Under the pieces are notes generated by a model. That model was given only the letters and a program-made list of their open reading frames with translations. It did not search any database and was not told the origin of the DNA. Shown piece after piece: positions 1 to 7,313 of a stretch of DNA of 12,992 bases. Source of the DNA: DATJFH01 sp035495815 (lineage in GTDB: Bacteria > Acidobacteriota > Terriglobia > Bryobacterales > Bryobacteraceae). The stretch spans positions 1-12,992 of the forward strand of contig DATJFH010000030.1 in the NCBI GenBank assembly GCA_035495815.1. Direction: 5' to 3'. The first letter of the stretch is position 1. Every line of letters begins with the position of its first letter. A program made the position numbers and the translations under genes.

Positions 1-745
1 CTTCGGGACGGTTCAGGAAATCACGGTAGATCCGGATGGCTTCCTCTTTGTTCCCTCGCCGGACCTGGTCGTCGGCGAAGCGCAGGTAACTGTCGGCGTA
101 CTCCGTCTTTTGCCAGGGGGAAAGCGAATTTACGTCGGGAGCTTTGGCCTCGATCTTCGGTTTCTTCCCGATGCGGGCCAGTGCCTTCAGCCCGGCCATC
201 GCGATGTCCGGATTTTTCGAGGAGATAGCCATAGCGCACGCTTCAGTGGCTTCTTCGACGCGCCGATGACCCAGCGCGGCCAGGATGCGCGGCTTGAAGG
301 CGTCGGTCACTTGCGGCAGCGCCGCCAGGAGCGCCGCGTCCGGCGCGCGGCCCGGGATCCTTTCCAGACAGAAAACGGCCTCTTCCTGAAGTTGCGGATC
401 GCGCAACAGCTTGGCCGCGAGAGGCACGGTTCCGTCGCCGCCCACCAGCGAAAGATGACGCAGGGCGACCGTGCGGACCCATACAGGTCCGCCGGATGCC
501 AGCGCGATAAGCTGCCTGACGACCGCCGCGCGCCTCCCCCCGGGCTCTTTCCCGACCGAGTGGACCATACCCTTGAGCGCCTCGTCGGCCGCCTTGCGCA
601 CGCCCGGCTGTGAGGCGTCCAGCAGCTTGCCCAGCTCCGCAATCACCTCGGGATCGGCTTCGCCGGCGTGGCTCCAGGCCGCGTAGCGGACGTCGGCGTC
701 ATTGTCACGAATTGCGCTGAGGAATTTTTCAGATGCGGGACTCAT
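1..745 (-). CDS. HEAT-repeat protein, C-terminus cut by left window edge
   Basis: The frame is open from an ATG at 745 to the left edge, giving 248 codons without a stop. The start is preceded by an AGAGGA-type ribosome binding site about 4 nt upstream. Residues about 1-195 are a chain of amphipathic helix pairs with the spacing of HEAT/armadillo repeats. Examples are DADVRYAAWSHAG (17-29), QPGVRKAADEAL (46-57), PVWVRTVALRHL (87-98) and the helices around 150-192. After about residue 205 the sequence changes to a TPR-like helix pair (YADSYLRFADD...GNKEEAIRIYRDFL). No signal peptide or catalytic motif is seen, so the part in view is probably a cytoplasmic scaffold or binding protein. It starts 11 nt after the Gfo/Idh/MocA gene on the same strand, so co-transcription is likely. 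The family fold is clear. The partner and function are unknown, and the missing C-terminus could carry another domain. Confidence 0.8.
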   Translation of the reverse strand, partial: MSPASEKFLSAIRDNDADVRYAAWSHAGEADPEVIAELGKLLDASQPGVRKAADEALKGMVHSVGKEPGGRRAAVVRQLIALASGGPVWVRTVALRHLSLVGGDGTVPLAAKLLRDPQLQEEAVFCLERIPGRAPDAALLAALPQVTDAFKPRILAALGHRRVEEATEACAMAISSKNPDIAMAGLKALARIGKKPKIEAKAPDVNSLSPWQKTEYADSYLRFADDQVRRGNKEEAIRIYRDFLNRPE

Positions 746-756
746 AGTTTCCTCTT

Positions 757-2091
757 CTACAGGTGCCAGGAGGCGCGCCCGGGACGGCTCAGCATGCGAT
801 TGGCTTCTTCATCGTTCAGGATCCGCTCGTTCACCGGGTCCCACTCGAACCTGCGCCCCATCGCAAACGAGAGGTTTCCCAGGATGCACAAGTGAGCGAC
901 GCGTACGCCCGCTTCGATATTCATGATGGGCTTTTCGCGGCTCTTGATGCAATCCTCGAAATTCTCGCCGTGTCCCGGACTGCGGAATACCTGGACTCCG
1001 CCGGGCGGGACCTGGTACTTCATGGCCTTCTCTTCGGTCGCCGTATTCTGTCCGTCGCCCAGCGTGACCGTGAGCCGTCCCTTGTCGCCCCAATAGACAG
1101 CGCCGTAGCGCGCCTCGAGCTCGGCCGAAGGCTCGCCGGGCTGCGCCCAGATCAGCGTCCAGTCGGGATTCTTGAATTCATAGGTGACGTTCATCTTGTC
1201 GGCGGTATCGTACATACCGTCGTGCGGCGGCTCGCCCCGGCCGTCGATGGTGACCGGTCCGATCGCGTCCGAGTTCATGATCCACTGCGCGATGCTCATG
1301 ACGTGAGCTCCGCGGTCGCGAATCTGCCCGCCTCCGAAATCGAGCAGCCAGCGGAAAGCGCCGTGGGTGTGCTTCGGATTGTAGGGAATGTAGCGGGCCG
1401 GGCCGAGCCAGGCATCGTAGTCCAGCTCCGGCGGCGGCGCCGAGTCGGGCGTCCAGTCGCCCGTCGGACTCGCGTAGTGCCAGGCGGCTACTTTCCGAAC
1501 CGTGCCGATCTCTCCGTTGCGGATGTAGGAGCAGGCGTGCCAGGCGGCGGGCTGGGAGCGCCCCTGCGAGCCGACCTGCACCACCCGCCCGTAGCGCTCG
1601 GCGGCGCGCACCATGGCGCGGCCCTCTTCGATCGTAAGACAAGCGGGCTTCTCGACGTAGACGTCCTTGCCGGCCTCGCAGGCCATGATCATCATGAGCG
1701 CGTGCCAGTGGTCCGGGCTGGCGATGAAGACGGCGTCTACGTCCTTGTCTTCGAGCAGGCGCCGGAAATCCTTGTAAAGCTTGGGATGCCCGCCCACGCG
1801 GCTCGCGGCCTTGTCGAGCCTCGACGTATCCACGTCGCACAGCGCGACCGAGCGGGCCGAACGCAGCACCCGGTCGCCTGTGCCGCCCAGATTGGGACTC
1901 GGCTTGGTGGGTCCGCCGGATTCGGGCCGCAGAAATCCGGAGCCCCGCCCGCCTATGCCGATGTGTCCGAAATGGATACGGTCGCTGGGCGCCGGCTGCG
2001 CGAAGACACTCGCCGGAACGATGTCGAATGCGCACGCGCCGGCGGCGCCGGAAAGCACCGCGCGCCTGGAGATTTTCGTTTCCTGGTCCAT
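757..2091 (-). CDS. Gfo/Idh/MocA family oxidoreductase with Tat signal
   Basis: This 444-residue protein is a probable NAD(P)-dependent sugar or cyclitol oxidoreductase exported by the Tat pathway. The N-terminus has a twin-arginine motif (SRRAVLSG, residues 8-15) and a hydrophobic stretch ending in VFA-Q near 31, a likely cleavage site. A Rossmann glycine loop follows (GIGGRG, 45-50), then an acidic CDVD at the end of the next strand (85-88) and the family EKP motif at 147-149, whose lysine is normally catalytic. The GAH segment around 261-263 occupies the place of the conserved substrate-binding/catalytic histidine. The C-terminal half fits the family's alpha/beta substrate domain, and the length fits Tat-exported members. 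No strong Shine-Dalgarno precedes the ATG. It lies between a zinc-ribbon ORF and the HEAT protein in a same-strand run. The family is sure; the substrate cannot be read from sequence. Confidence 0.93.
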   Translation of the reverse strand: MDQETKISRRAVLSGAAGACAFDIVPASVFAQPAPSDRIHFGHIGIGGRGSGFLRPESGGPTKPSPNLGGTGDRVLRSARSVALCDVDTSRLDKAASRVGGHPKLYKDFRRLLEDKDVDAVFIASPDHWHALMMIMACEAGKDVYVEKPACLTIEEGRAMVRAAERYGRVVQVGSQGRSQPAAWHACSYIRNGEIGTVRKVAAWHYASPTGDWTPDSAPPPELDYDAWLGPARYIPYNPKHTHGAFRWLLDFGGGQIRDRGAHVMSIAQWIMNSDAIGPVTIDGRGEPPHDGMYDTADKMNVTYEFKNPDWTLIWAQPGEPSAELEARYGAVYWGDKGRLTVTLGDGQNTATEEKAMKYQVPPGGVQVFRSPGHGENFEDCIKSREKPIMNIEAGVRVAHLCILGNLSFAMGRRFEWDPVNERILNDEEANRMLSRPGRASWHL

Positions 2092-2126
2092 AACTTGGCC
2101 AAAATCATATCACGCGGCCGCGGACT

Positions 2127-2246
2127 TTACTTCGGCTGCTTCTGCATCCTGACCCGCCGGCATTTCGGACACTGCCATTTGCGCTGCTTGTGGTAAATGT
2201 GGCCCTTCAGCTCCTTCATCGCGATCTTGCAGACCCGGCAGGTCAC
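2127..2246 (-). CDS. 39-residue zinc-ribbon protein (two CxxC pairs)
   Basis: A very short reading frame runs from a GTG at 2246 to TAA at 2127-2129. The product has cysteines at 3, 6, 26 and 29 in two CxxC knuckles (TCRVCK and WQCPKCRR), 19 residues apart. The rest is mostly basic and polar (HKQRK, RRVRMQKQPK). This is the layout of a minimal zinc ribbon, and the charge suggests nucleic-acid or ribosome contact. The GTG lies 4 nt after the stop of the CehA-like gene, so translation would be coupled. In this frame a TAA lies upstream and no other start codon occurs between, so only the GTG can start it. The next gene begins 35 nt downstream. I do not recognise a named family. It could be a chance frame, but four well-spaced cysteines in 39 residues fitting exactly between two genes argue against that. 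Confidence 0.6.
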   Translation of the reverse strand: MTCRVCKIAMKELKGHIYHKQRKWQCPKCRRVRMQKQPK

Positions 2247-2250
2247 CGCG

Positions 2251-4440
2251 TCACTCGCGAATCGTGGCGTAGCTTACCTGGCCGGTGAAAACCGGCATCA
2301 CGATGTCCTTGGCCAGCGGGTTCGCGGTGATGATGACGTTCGGCTCGTGGTCGTTCGGCTGCGGCGGAAATGACGCTTGAAACTGGATGTCGGTGATTCC
2401 CACGAATTGCGCGAGCCCGGTGAGACCGGCGTCCTTGTCGAGAAGGCTGAAGCTCGTTTTGCCGGCGGGCGGGCTTCCGCCGCGCTGTACCCAAGGCGAC
2501 GTCGTCAGGCTCAGTCCCGCGATGCTTTTGCCGTCGGCAGCGGCGCTGTTCAGCAGCACGACCGCGTGATTGGCGGCTTCCACCTTCAGGCAGCGCTGCA
2601 GTTCCGCGCCGGTCAACAGCAGGATCCGCAGATTCTCCTTCGGGCTGCGCGGGTTGAGGTAGGACGAATTGGTGGTGGCGTACCCCGGCTTGCTGACGCG
2701 GAGAAACACGGGCTCAGCCGCATTCACGCCCCGAATGACAAAACGTCCGTAGAGGTCCGTGCGGACCGCCGGCTCGGCGCCGCGGGCCGACACCGACACG
2801 CCGGGCAAAGGACGGCCGGAGCTCGATACCACCATTCCTTCGATAACGGCCGGTCCCGGAGTCCTCGGCTTGGGCAGAGCCGGAGGAAAGCGCATCGCCG
2901 CCGCGCCGCCGACCGGGAATCGCGCCGCAGCCATACCACCCGGACGCTCGCAGCCGCCATCGCGCAGGAACTCGTCAATTCTGGCCCGGGCCGCCTCCGC
3001 GACCTTCTTCGCCTCGGAGCTGATTTCCGACGCCTCGAAAGCCCGAATGCGCTTCAGTACTTCGGCCGCGGCGTCTGCCTTGAACGGAGCCTGTCCGTCG
3101 AAGTACACCCAGACCGGGTTGGTGTGGGCGTGGACCGTGTTGGGTCCCGAGCAGCGGGCCGCGATCCAGGAACTGGCCGTGAGACGAAGCTTCGCTTTGA
3201 GTTCCCGCCGGAACACCGGCTTGGGGCCATGCCACTCGGCAGCCACTTTTCCGTCCTGCACGATCTCCAGCGTCTGGAAGGGCAGGTTTCCAGAGACGGC
3301 TCTCACCTGCACCACAACCTCGCGCGGCGCGCTTCCGTTCTGCTCGATCTCCATCCCGGGTCCTTTGCCGTCCACCGACAGGAAGAGCAAGGGTCCGGAC
3401 GTGGCGAACGACTCGCCTCTGACAAGCCGGCCCATCGCGCTCGGAAAGCTGCTCTTCGGACCGTCGGCGACGAATATTCTGGAGTCCCCGATCGTACGGC
3501 AGCCCGGGAAATCGCTGCCCCCGGCGAGTGGATAACGAAAGCCGCTGTTGAGCAGCAGGTAATAACCTTCGAGACCGATGTCGGGCCGGTAAAGTCCGAA
3601 CTGCAGCAGCTCCACGATGTCGCTTTTGCCGAGGACCGCGTCCGCGTAGATCTCCTGGCCGTAACCGGCGTGATCGTGCTGCACGGCGCCCCGAACAGCT
3701 ACCGCCTGGTCATAAAGCGCCGTCAGCGGCAGTTCGGGATCGGGCGCGGGATTGTTGCGGATCGCGGCGATGAGTTCGTCGATCATCAGCAGGTTCAAAT
3801 GCCCGAGCCCCGGGCTGGTTGCCTCGCGGCCGGAAACCATGGCGTAGCGGGACTCGGAATAATGCGAAGCCATCCCGAATCCTCTGGCCGACCGGACCGT
3901 AAGGATGTGGCCGAACTCAATGTCCTCGGCGGCCAGCAGGCAGGCGATGCGGTGATCGTTAGCCGCTTCACCGCGGTCGAAATGCAGGTGCGTGTCCATG
4001 GTGTGCCAGCCGTAGCGGGGCATGTCGATGACGCGCTGCATGTCGATGTCGAGGTTCGTGGTCCTGCCCGGGGCCACGTCCGCCTCCCCGATCGAGGTGT
4101 AATAGCCGTAGCCGCGGCGGACTTCGACCCGCGCTGGCCCCGGCGGCAGCTTCACTTCGAACGTCCCTTCCGTGTAGAAGAAAGATCCGTAGTAGCGCAG
4201 CGGACCTACGTTGGCCCGGTTCCCCTTGCGCTTGAGGCTGAATTCCGACAGCGGATTTCGCCCCGGGTCGGGTTCGTAAAATGCGTTGTCCGATCCGATT
4301 ACGTTGACGCGCGCCGGGACGATCGACTTGCGGCCGGTATCGAAAATTCGCACCCGCAACACGCCCGTGGCTCCGGACAGGACCGGGGTCAGGGCGAGCA
4401 GAATACCGGACACATATGCCGCCCGCCGCAATCGATGCAT
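2251..4440 (-). CDS. Secreted CehA/McbA-like metallohydrolase (PHP fold) with C-terminal beta-sandwich
   Basis: This 729-residue protein resembles CehA/McbA metallohydrolases, PHP-fold enzymes that hydrolyse esters such as carbamates; the substrate here is unknown. Residues 1-26 form a signal peptide (basic start, hydrophobic core, SGATG). Residues about 27-135 look like beta-sandwich. The catalytic part starts at MDTHLHFD (148-155), whose D149, H151 and H153 match the metal-binding HxH strand. Further likely ligands are H178 (GHIL), H214 (GHLN), H255/H257 (QHDH) and D310 (GGSDF). The segment at 335-365 (GRLVRGESFATSGPLLFLSVDG) is typical of this family. Residues about 531-600 form a carboxypeptidase-regulatory-like domain, with the signature GRPLPGVSVSARG then DLYGRFVIRGV. 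A TAAGG ribosome binding site lies 9 nt before the ATG. It is the first gene of a leftward run and diverges from hemQ across 45 bp. Confidence 0.85.
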   Translation of the reverse strand: MHRLRRAAYVSGILLALTPVLSGATGVLRVRIFDTGRKSIVPARVNVIGSDNAFYEPDPGRNPLSEFSLKRKGNRANVGPLRYYGSFFYTEGTFEVKLPPGPARVEVRRGYGYYTSIGEADVAPGRTTNLDIDMQRVIDMPRYGWHTMDTHLHFDRGEAANDHRIACLLAAEDIEFGHILTVRSARGFGMASHYSESRYAMVSGREATSPGLGHLNLLMIDELIAAIRNNPAPDPELPLTALYDQAVAVRGAVQHDHAGYGQEIYADAVLGKSDIVELLQFGLYRPDIGLEGYYLLLNSGFRYPLAGGSDFPGCRTIGDSRIFVADGPKSSFPSAMGRLVRGESFATSGPLLFLSVDGKGPGMEIEQNGSAPREVVVQVRAVSGNLPFQTLEIVQDGKVAAEWHGPKPVFRRELKAKLRLTASSWIAARCSGPNTVHAHTNPVWVYFDGQAPFKADAAAEVLKRIRAFEASEISSEAKKVAEAARARIDEFLRDGGCERPGGMAAARFPVGGAAAMRFPPALPKPRTPGPAVIEGMVVSSSGRPLPGVSVSARGAEPAVRTDLYGRFVIRGVNAAEPVFLRVSKPGYATTNSSYLNPRSPKENLRILLLTGAELQRCLKVEAANHAVVLLNSAAADGKSIAGLSLTTSPWVQRGGSPPAGKTSFSLLDKDAGLTGLAQFVGITDIQFQASFPPQPNDHEPNVIITANPLAKDIVMPVFTGQVSYATIRE

Positions 4441-4471
4441 TTAGCACTACCTTAGCGCATTGCTGTGGTAT

Positions 4472-4477
4472 AGGTGG
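4472..4477 (+). promoter_or_regulatory. Ribosome binding site setting the hemQ start
   Basis: AGGTGG lies 8 nt before the ATG at 4486. An in-frame GTG at 4474 sits inside this site, which rules it out as the start. The whole divergent gap (4441-4485) is only 45 bp. I see no convincing -35/-10 pair for either direction in it, so promoters probably overlap the coding ends or are non-consensus. Confidence 0.6.
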
Positions 4478-4485
4478 GTAGAACC

Positions 4486-5313
4486 ATGAAACTCGAAGTC
4501 CCGTTGACTCTGGAAGGCGCCTCCGTATTGCACCAGATGTTTCGCATTCGATGGCAGGCATGGAAGAACCTGCCCGAGGACCGGCGCCATGCTGCGCTCG
4601 AGGAGGCCGCGCGCGCTTTCGCCGCCATGGAACAGAGCCAGACAGCGCTCTTTTCCATGCTCGGGCACAAGGGCGACCTCATGCTCGTGCACTTCCGTAA
4701 ATCCTTCGACGAATTGAATCAGGCCGAGCTCTGCCTCGCCCGGTTGGAGATTTACGATTACCTCGAGCCGGCCACGTCGTATCTGTCCGTGGTGGAGCTG
4801 GGCTTGTATGAATCGACCGTCAAGCTCAACGCCTCGCTCGAAGAGAAAGGCATCGCGGCGGGTAGTCCGGAAGCGGAGAAAGAAATCGAGCAGGTTCTGG
4901 AACAGCAGCGGACGGCGATGAAACCGCGGTTGTGGCCGGAGATCCCCCCGCGCCGCTACTGCTGTTTCTACCCGATGGATAAGAGGCGGGGCGAAACCAG
5001 GAACTGGTACGAAGTCCCGATTCAGCAGCGCCAGCGCCTGATGCACGAGCACGGGCTGATCGGGAGGAAGTACGCCGGATCCGTCCGCCAGATTATTTCC
5101 GGATCGATCGGGTTCGACGATTGGGAGTGGGGCGTAGACCTGTTCGCCGACGATCCGCTGGTCTTCAAGAAGCTGATCTACGAGATGCGCTTCGACGAGG
5201 CCAGCGCCGCGTATGCGCTGTTCGGATCATTCTTTATCGGCCTGCGCTTCCGGGCTGCCGATCTGGGCTTGCTGTTCAGCGGATCCACTCCGCCGTGGAA
5301 TCAAGTCCCCTGA
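4486..5313 (+). CDS. hemQ: Coproheme decarboxylase HemQ (chlorite dismutase-like family)
   Basis: This 275-residue enzyme would carry out the last step of the coproporphyrin-dependent heme pathway, oxidative decarboxylation of two propionates of coproheme III to give heme b, in the cytoplasm. The diagnostic C-terminal half includes FYPMDKRR (161-168), NWYEVP (173-178), LMHEHGLIGRKYAG (185-198), GSIGFDDWEWGVDLFADDPL (206-225) and YEMRFDEASA (232-241). Y162 fits the catalytic tyrosine and H189 the proximal iron ligand. Their 27-residue spacing agrees with what I recall for Firmicutes HemQ (Tyr145/His172 in the Geobacillus enzyme). K166 and W174 also fit conserved positions. The N-terminal half is the structurally similar non-heme domain of the dimeric-barrel fold. 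No other heme gene is in the window; hemH (coproporphyrin type) and hemY would be expected elsewhere. Confidence 0.95.
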   Translation: MKLEVPLTLEGASVLHQMFRIRWQAWKNLPEDRRHAALEEAARAFAAMEQSQTALFSMLGHKGDLMLVHFRKSFDELNQAELCLARLEIYDYLEPATSYLSVVELGLYESTVKLNASLEEKGIAAGSPEAEKEIEQVLEQQRTAMKPRLWPEIPPRRYCCFYPMDKRRGETRNWYEVPIQQRQRLMHEHGLIGRKYAGSVRQIISGSIGFDDWEWGVDLFADDPLVFKKLIYEMRFDEASAAYALFGSFFIGLRFRAADLGLLFSGSTPPWNQVP

Positions 5314-5326
5314 GGCGCGAGGTAGA

Positions 5327-5346
5327 CAGGCGCTTTCTGACGCCTG
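5327..5346. terminator. Hairpin between convergent hemQ and the DinB-like gene
   Basis: CAGGCG and CGCCTG form a perfect 6-bp stem around an 8-nt loop. It lies 13 nt after the hemQ stop and 16 nt beyond the stop of the opposing DinB-like gene. There is no T-run on either side, so it is at best a weak bidirectional or factor-assisted terminator. Its position in a 49-bp convergent gap is the main support. Confidence 0.4.
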
Positions 5347-5362
5347 ACTCCTCACCCGCCGT

Positions 5363-5863
5363 TTACATGGGCTCGTCGGCGCTGCCGCCGTAAATGCTCG
5401 GCACATGCGCGTTCATTGCGCGCAGATAGGCGCTCAGCTGCCCCCGGTGGTGAATGCTGTGGTTGGTCAGGAATTGCAGATAGGTGACCGCCGGCAGCTC
5501 CATGAGGTTGTAGAAGTTGATCGGCTTGGCCAGTTGCGCGCCGGTCATGGCTTTGACCTTCGCCATGGCGTCCGCCATTCCTTTCTCGTATACCGCGGCC
5601 ATCTCTTCGGACGTGCCCGGCGCTTCGCCCTTGGATTCGCTGGCGGCAAACTGTCCCGCCGCGACGCCTTCCGCGAACCAGATATCGCTTTGGATCGTGT
5701 GCCACATCAGGTCCTTGGCTGTGCGCCCCTTTTCACCCAGCACATAGCCGTGCTGGTCATTGGGAACCGCCGCTAGAATTTTTTTAGTGATCGGCGCCTC
5801 GGTTTCCACTCCGTGAATCAGGAACATCGCCAGTCCCTGCGCCTGCTCCGCTGATAGCATCAT
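5363..5863 (-). CDS. DinB-like protein (four-helix bundle, putative metal-dependent)
   Basis: This 166-residue protein has the size and helical pattern of the DinB/YfiT superfamily. The likely metal triad is H55 (DLMWHTIQSD), H135 and H139 in the C-terminal helix NHSIHHRGQLSAYL (134-147), which is the family's most recognisable segment. In this superfamily some members are metal-dependent thiol transferases (bacillithiol, mycothiol), while most have no known reaction, so no specific role is assigned. A strong GGGGAGG site lies 9 nt before the first of two adjacent ATG codons (5863 and 5860). It begins 18 nt after rsmA on the same strand and looks like the last gene of the sigma/anti-sigma/rsmA run. 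It converges with hemQ. Confidence 0.85.
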   Translation of the reverse strand: MMLSAEQAQGLAMFLIHGVETEAPITKKILAAVPNDQHGYVLGEKGRTAKDLMWHTIQSDIWFAEGVAAGQFAASESKGEAPGTSEEMAAVYEKGMADAMAKVKAMTGAQLAKPINFYNLMELPAVTYLQFLTNHSIHHRGQLSAYLRAMNAHVPSIYGGSADEPM

Positions 5864-5881
5864 GTCGGTTAGCCTCCCCGA

Positions 5882-6634
5882 CTATCGTACAAGGCGCCGG
5901 TACATGGCGGCAAACTCCCCGACGGACAGCTGCTCGGCGCGGCGCGCTGCTTCCGGCCACGCGCCCACGGCGCCATGTCCGTACGTCCCCGTCAGATTAT
6001 TGCGGATGGTCTTTCGCTTGTGTTGGAAGCACAACCGGACGAACTTCAGGAACTCGGCCGGCTCCGCGATGCCCAGTTCATCCGCGCGGCTGTGAAGCGA
6101 GAATTCGATCAGGGTGGAATCTACTTTGGGGGGTGGGCGAAAGGCGCCCGGACGAACATCGAACAGTACTCTTACGGCTGCGTATAACTGCGCTTCGACG
6201 CTCAGAGCGCCGTATGCCCGGCTGCCGGGCAGCGCGGTGATTCGCCCGGCAACCTCTTTCTGTACCAGAAACACGCCGCGCTGCAATTGCGAACCGGGAG
6301 CCAGCACGCGGCTCAGAATCGCCGTCGAAACATAATAGGGAAGGTTGCCCGCCGCCACTGCCGGACCCCACTGATTGAGGTCCGTGTCCAGAACGTCCGC
6401 GCAAACGACCTCCAGCCGCTCCGGAAATTGCTCCCGAAGCGGCGCGGCCAGTTCCGGGTCGAGCTCGATCGCCACCACGCGGTCCGCCCGCTCGAGCAGC
6501 CGCCCGGTCAAGGCCCCCTTGCCGGGTCCGATCTCGATAACCAGCGGCTCCCGCACCGGACAGGCGGCCGCGGCGATGCGCTCGAGAATGGATCCCTGGA
6601 CGAGGAAATGCTGGCCGAGTTTCTGGCGGGACAC
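5882..6634 (-). CDS. rsmA: 16S rRNA (adenine1518-N6/adenine1519-N6)-dimethyltransferase RsmA
   Basis: This 250-residue methyltransferase uses S-adenosylmethionine to dimethylate two adjacent adenines in the 3' terminal helix of 16S rRNA, a late checkpoint of small-subunit assembly; loss gives kasugamycin resistance in many bacteria. The sequence shows the KLGQHFL start (5-11), SAM motif I IEIGPGKG (33-40), the acidic IELD (56-59), CADVLD (78-83) and the catalytic NLPYYVS (97-103). The RPPPKVDSTLIEF segment (166-178) and the C-terminal helical domain with CFQHKRKTIRNNL (202-214) are also typical. It starts at a GTG directly abutting the TGA of the anti-sigma gene, so translation is likely coupled. 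No strong ribosome binding site is seen beyond the AAGG in the preceding codons. Placement behind an ECF sigma/anti-sigma pair is notable. Confidence 0.97.
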   Translation of the reverse strand: MSRQKLGQHFLVQGSILERIAAAACPVREPLVIEIGPGKGALTGRLLERADRVVAIELDPELAAPLREQFPERLEVVCADVLDTDLNQWGPAVAAGNLPYYVSTAILSRVLAPGSQLQRGVFLVQKEVAGRITALPGSRAYGALSVEAQLYAAVRVLFDVRPGAFRPPPKVDSTLIEFSLHSRADELGIAEPAEFLKFVRLCFQHKRKTIRNNLTGTYGHGAVGAWPEAARRAEQLSVGEFAAMYRRLVR

Positions 6635-7300
6635 TCAGCCTTTGACTACGATACGGCTGCGGCGAATGACGATCCGGCTGGCGGCCGGCTGTAGAAAGAC
6701 CGTCGCCGGCGTATAAGTGGTGAACAACAGAAAGTTGCCTACGTCGCTGGTCATCTGGCCCTGCAGGACCGAATAATTGACCATGCGGCCCTGACCGTCG
6801 ATCTGTACGGCGATCAGCGTGTCGTCGTTCGACCGCGAGCCGAAATCGGCGACACTCTCGAGGCTGGCTTCGGTATACAACGCTGTGGGCCGGTCATTGG
6901 CCGGATTCCGAAGCATGCCGAGATAGGGGACCAATATCCCGAACAGGAACAGAGCCGACGTGAGGCCTCCCGCCAGCGGCACCGCCAGGGGACGCATGAG
7001 GTTGTCGATCACCAGCCGGGCGCTGGCTCCCAGCGACCCCAGGGCCGCGGAAACACTGACCCACTGCCGCCGGCGCACCAGTTCCTTGGACGCCAGGACC
7101 TGCAGTTGGGTGCGGAGTTCCGGCGGAGCCGGCGCCATCGGCAGCGCCCGCAGGCTCGTCCGCACTCGGGCGGTCCGCCCGTGGAGCGCGGCGCACTCGC
7201 CGCAGGAGGCCAGGTGCGATTCCACGCTCCTGCGATCCGGCCCGGTCAACCGGTTGTCCAGGTACCCGGAAATGTGTTCCCGAACGAATTGGCAGCTCAT
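6635..7300 (-). CDS. Anti-sigma factor with zf-HC2 domain and one membrane segment
   Basis: This 221-residue protein begins with a zinc-binding anti-sigma (ZAS/zf-HC2) domain. C3 is followed by H29, C33 and C36 in the HLASCGEC arrangement (Hx3CxxC), with LDNRLTGPDRRSVESHL just before it. Residues about 37-80 are a basic linker. About 104-129 form a single hydrophobic membrane segment, leaving roughly 90 residues outside the cytoplasm (about 131-221), with no named sensor domain. The family holds its cognate ECF sigma factor inactive until a signal releases it. The sigma gene ends 13 nt upstream, which identifies the partner. An AAGGA site lies 3 nt before the ATG. The TGA is immediately followed by the rsmA GTG. 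The external domain ends in a short basic, hydrophobic stretch (RIVIRRSRIVVKG). The signal sensed is unknown. Confidence 0.9.
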   Translation of the reverse strand: MSCQFVREHISGYLDNRLTGPDRRSVESHLASCGECAALHGRTARVRTSLRALPMAPAPPELRTQLQVLASKELVRRRQWVSVSAALGSLGASARLVIDNLMRPLAVPLAGGLTSALFLFGILVPYLGMLRNPANDRPTALYTEASLESVADFGSRSNDDTLIAVQIDGQGRMVNYSVLQGQMTSDVGNFLLFTTYTPATVFLQPAASRIVIRRSRIVVKG

Positions 7301-7313
7301 AGTTCCTTGTAAA

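Noticed and set aside
763..2196. 477-codon plus-strand open frame
   Set aside because: It is antisense to the Gfo/Idh/MocA gene. It is open because of GC-rich third positions and shows no recognisable domain.
2377..4455. 692-codon plus-strand open frame
   Set aside because: Antisense to the CehA-like gene, Arg/Gly/His-rich without motifs. The minus-strand product has a signal peptide, metal ligands and a known domain.
4474..4485. Upstream GTG start for hemQ
   Set aside because: The GTG lies within the AGGTGG ribosome binding site of the ATG at 4486.
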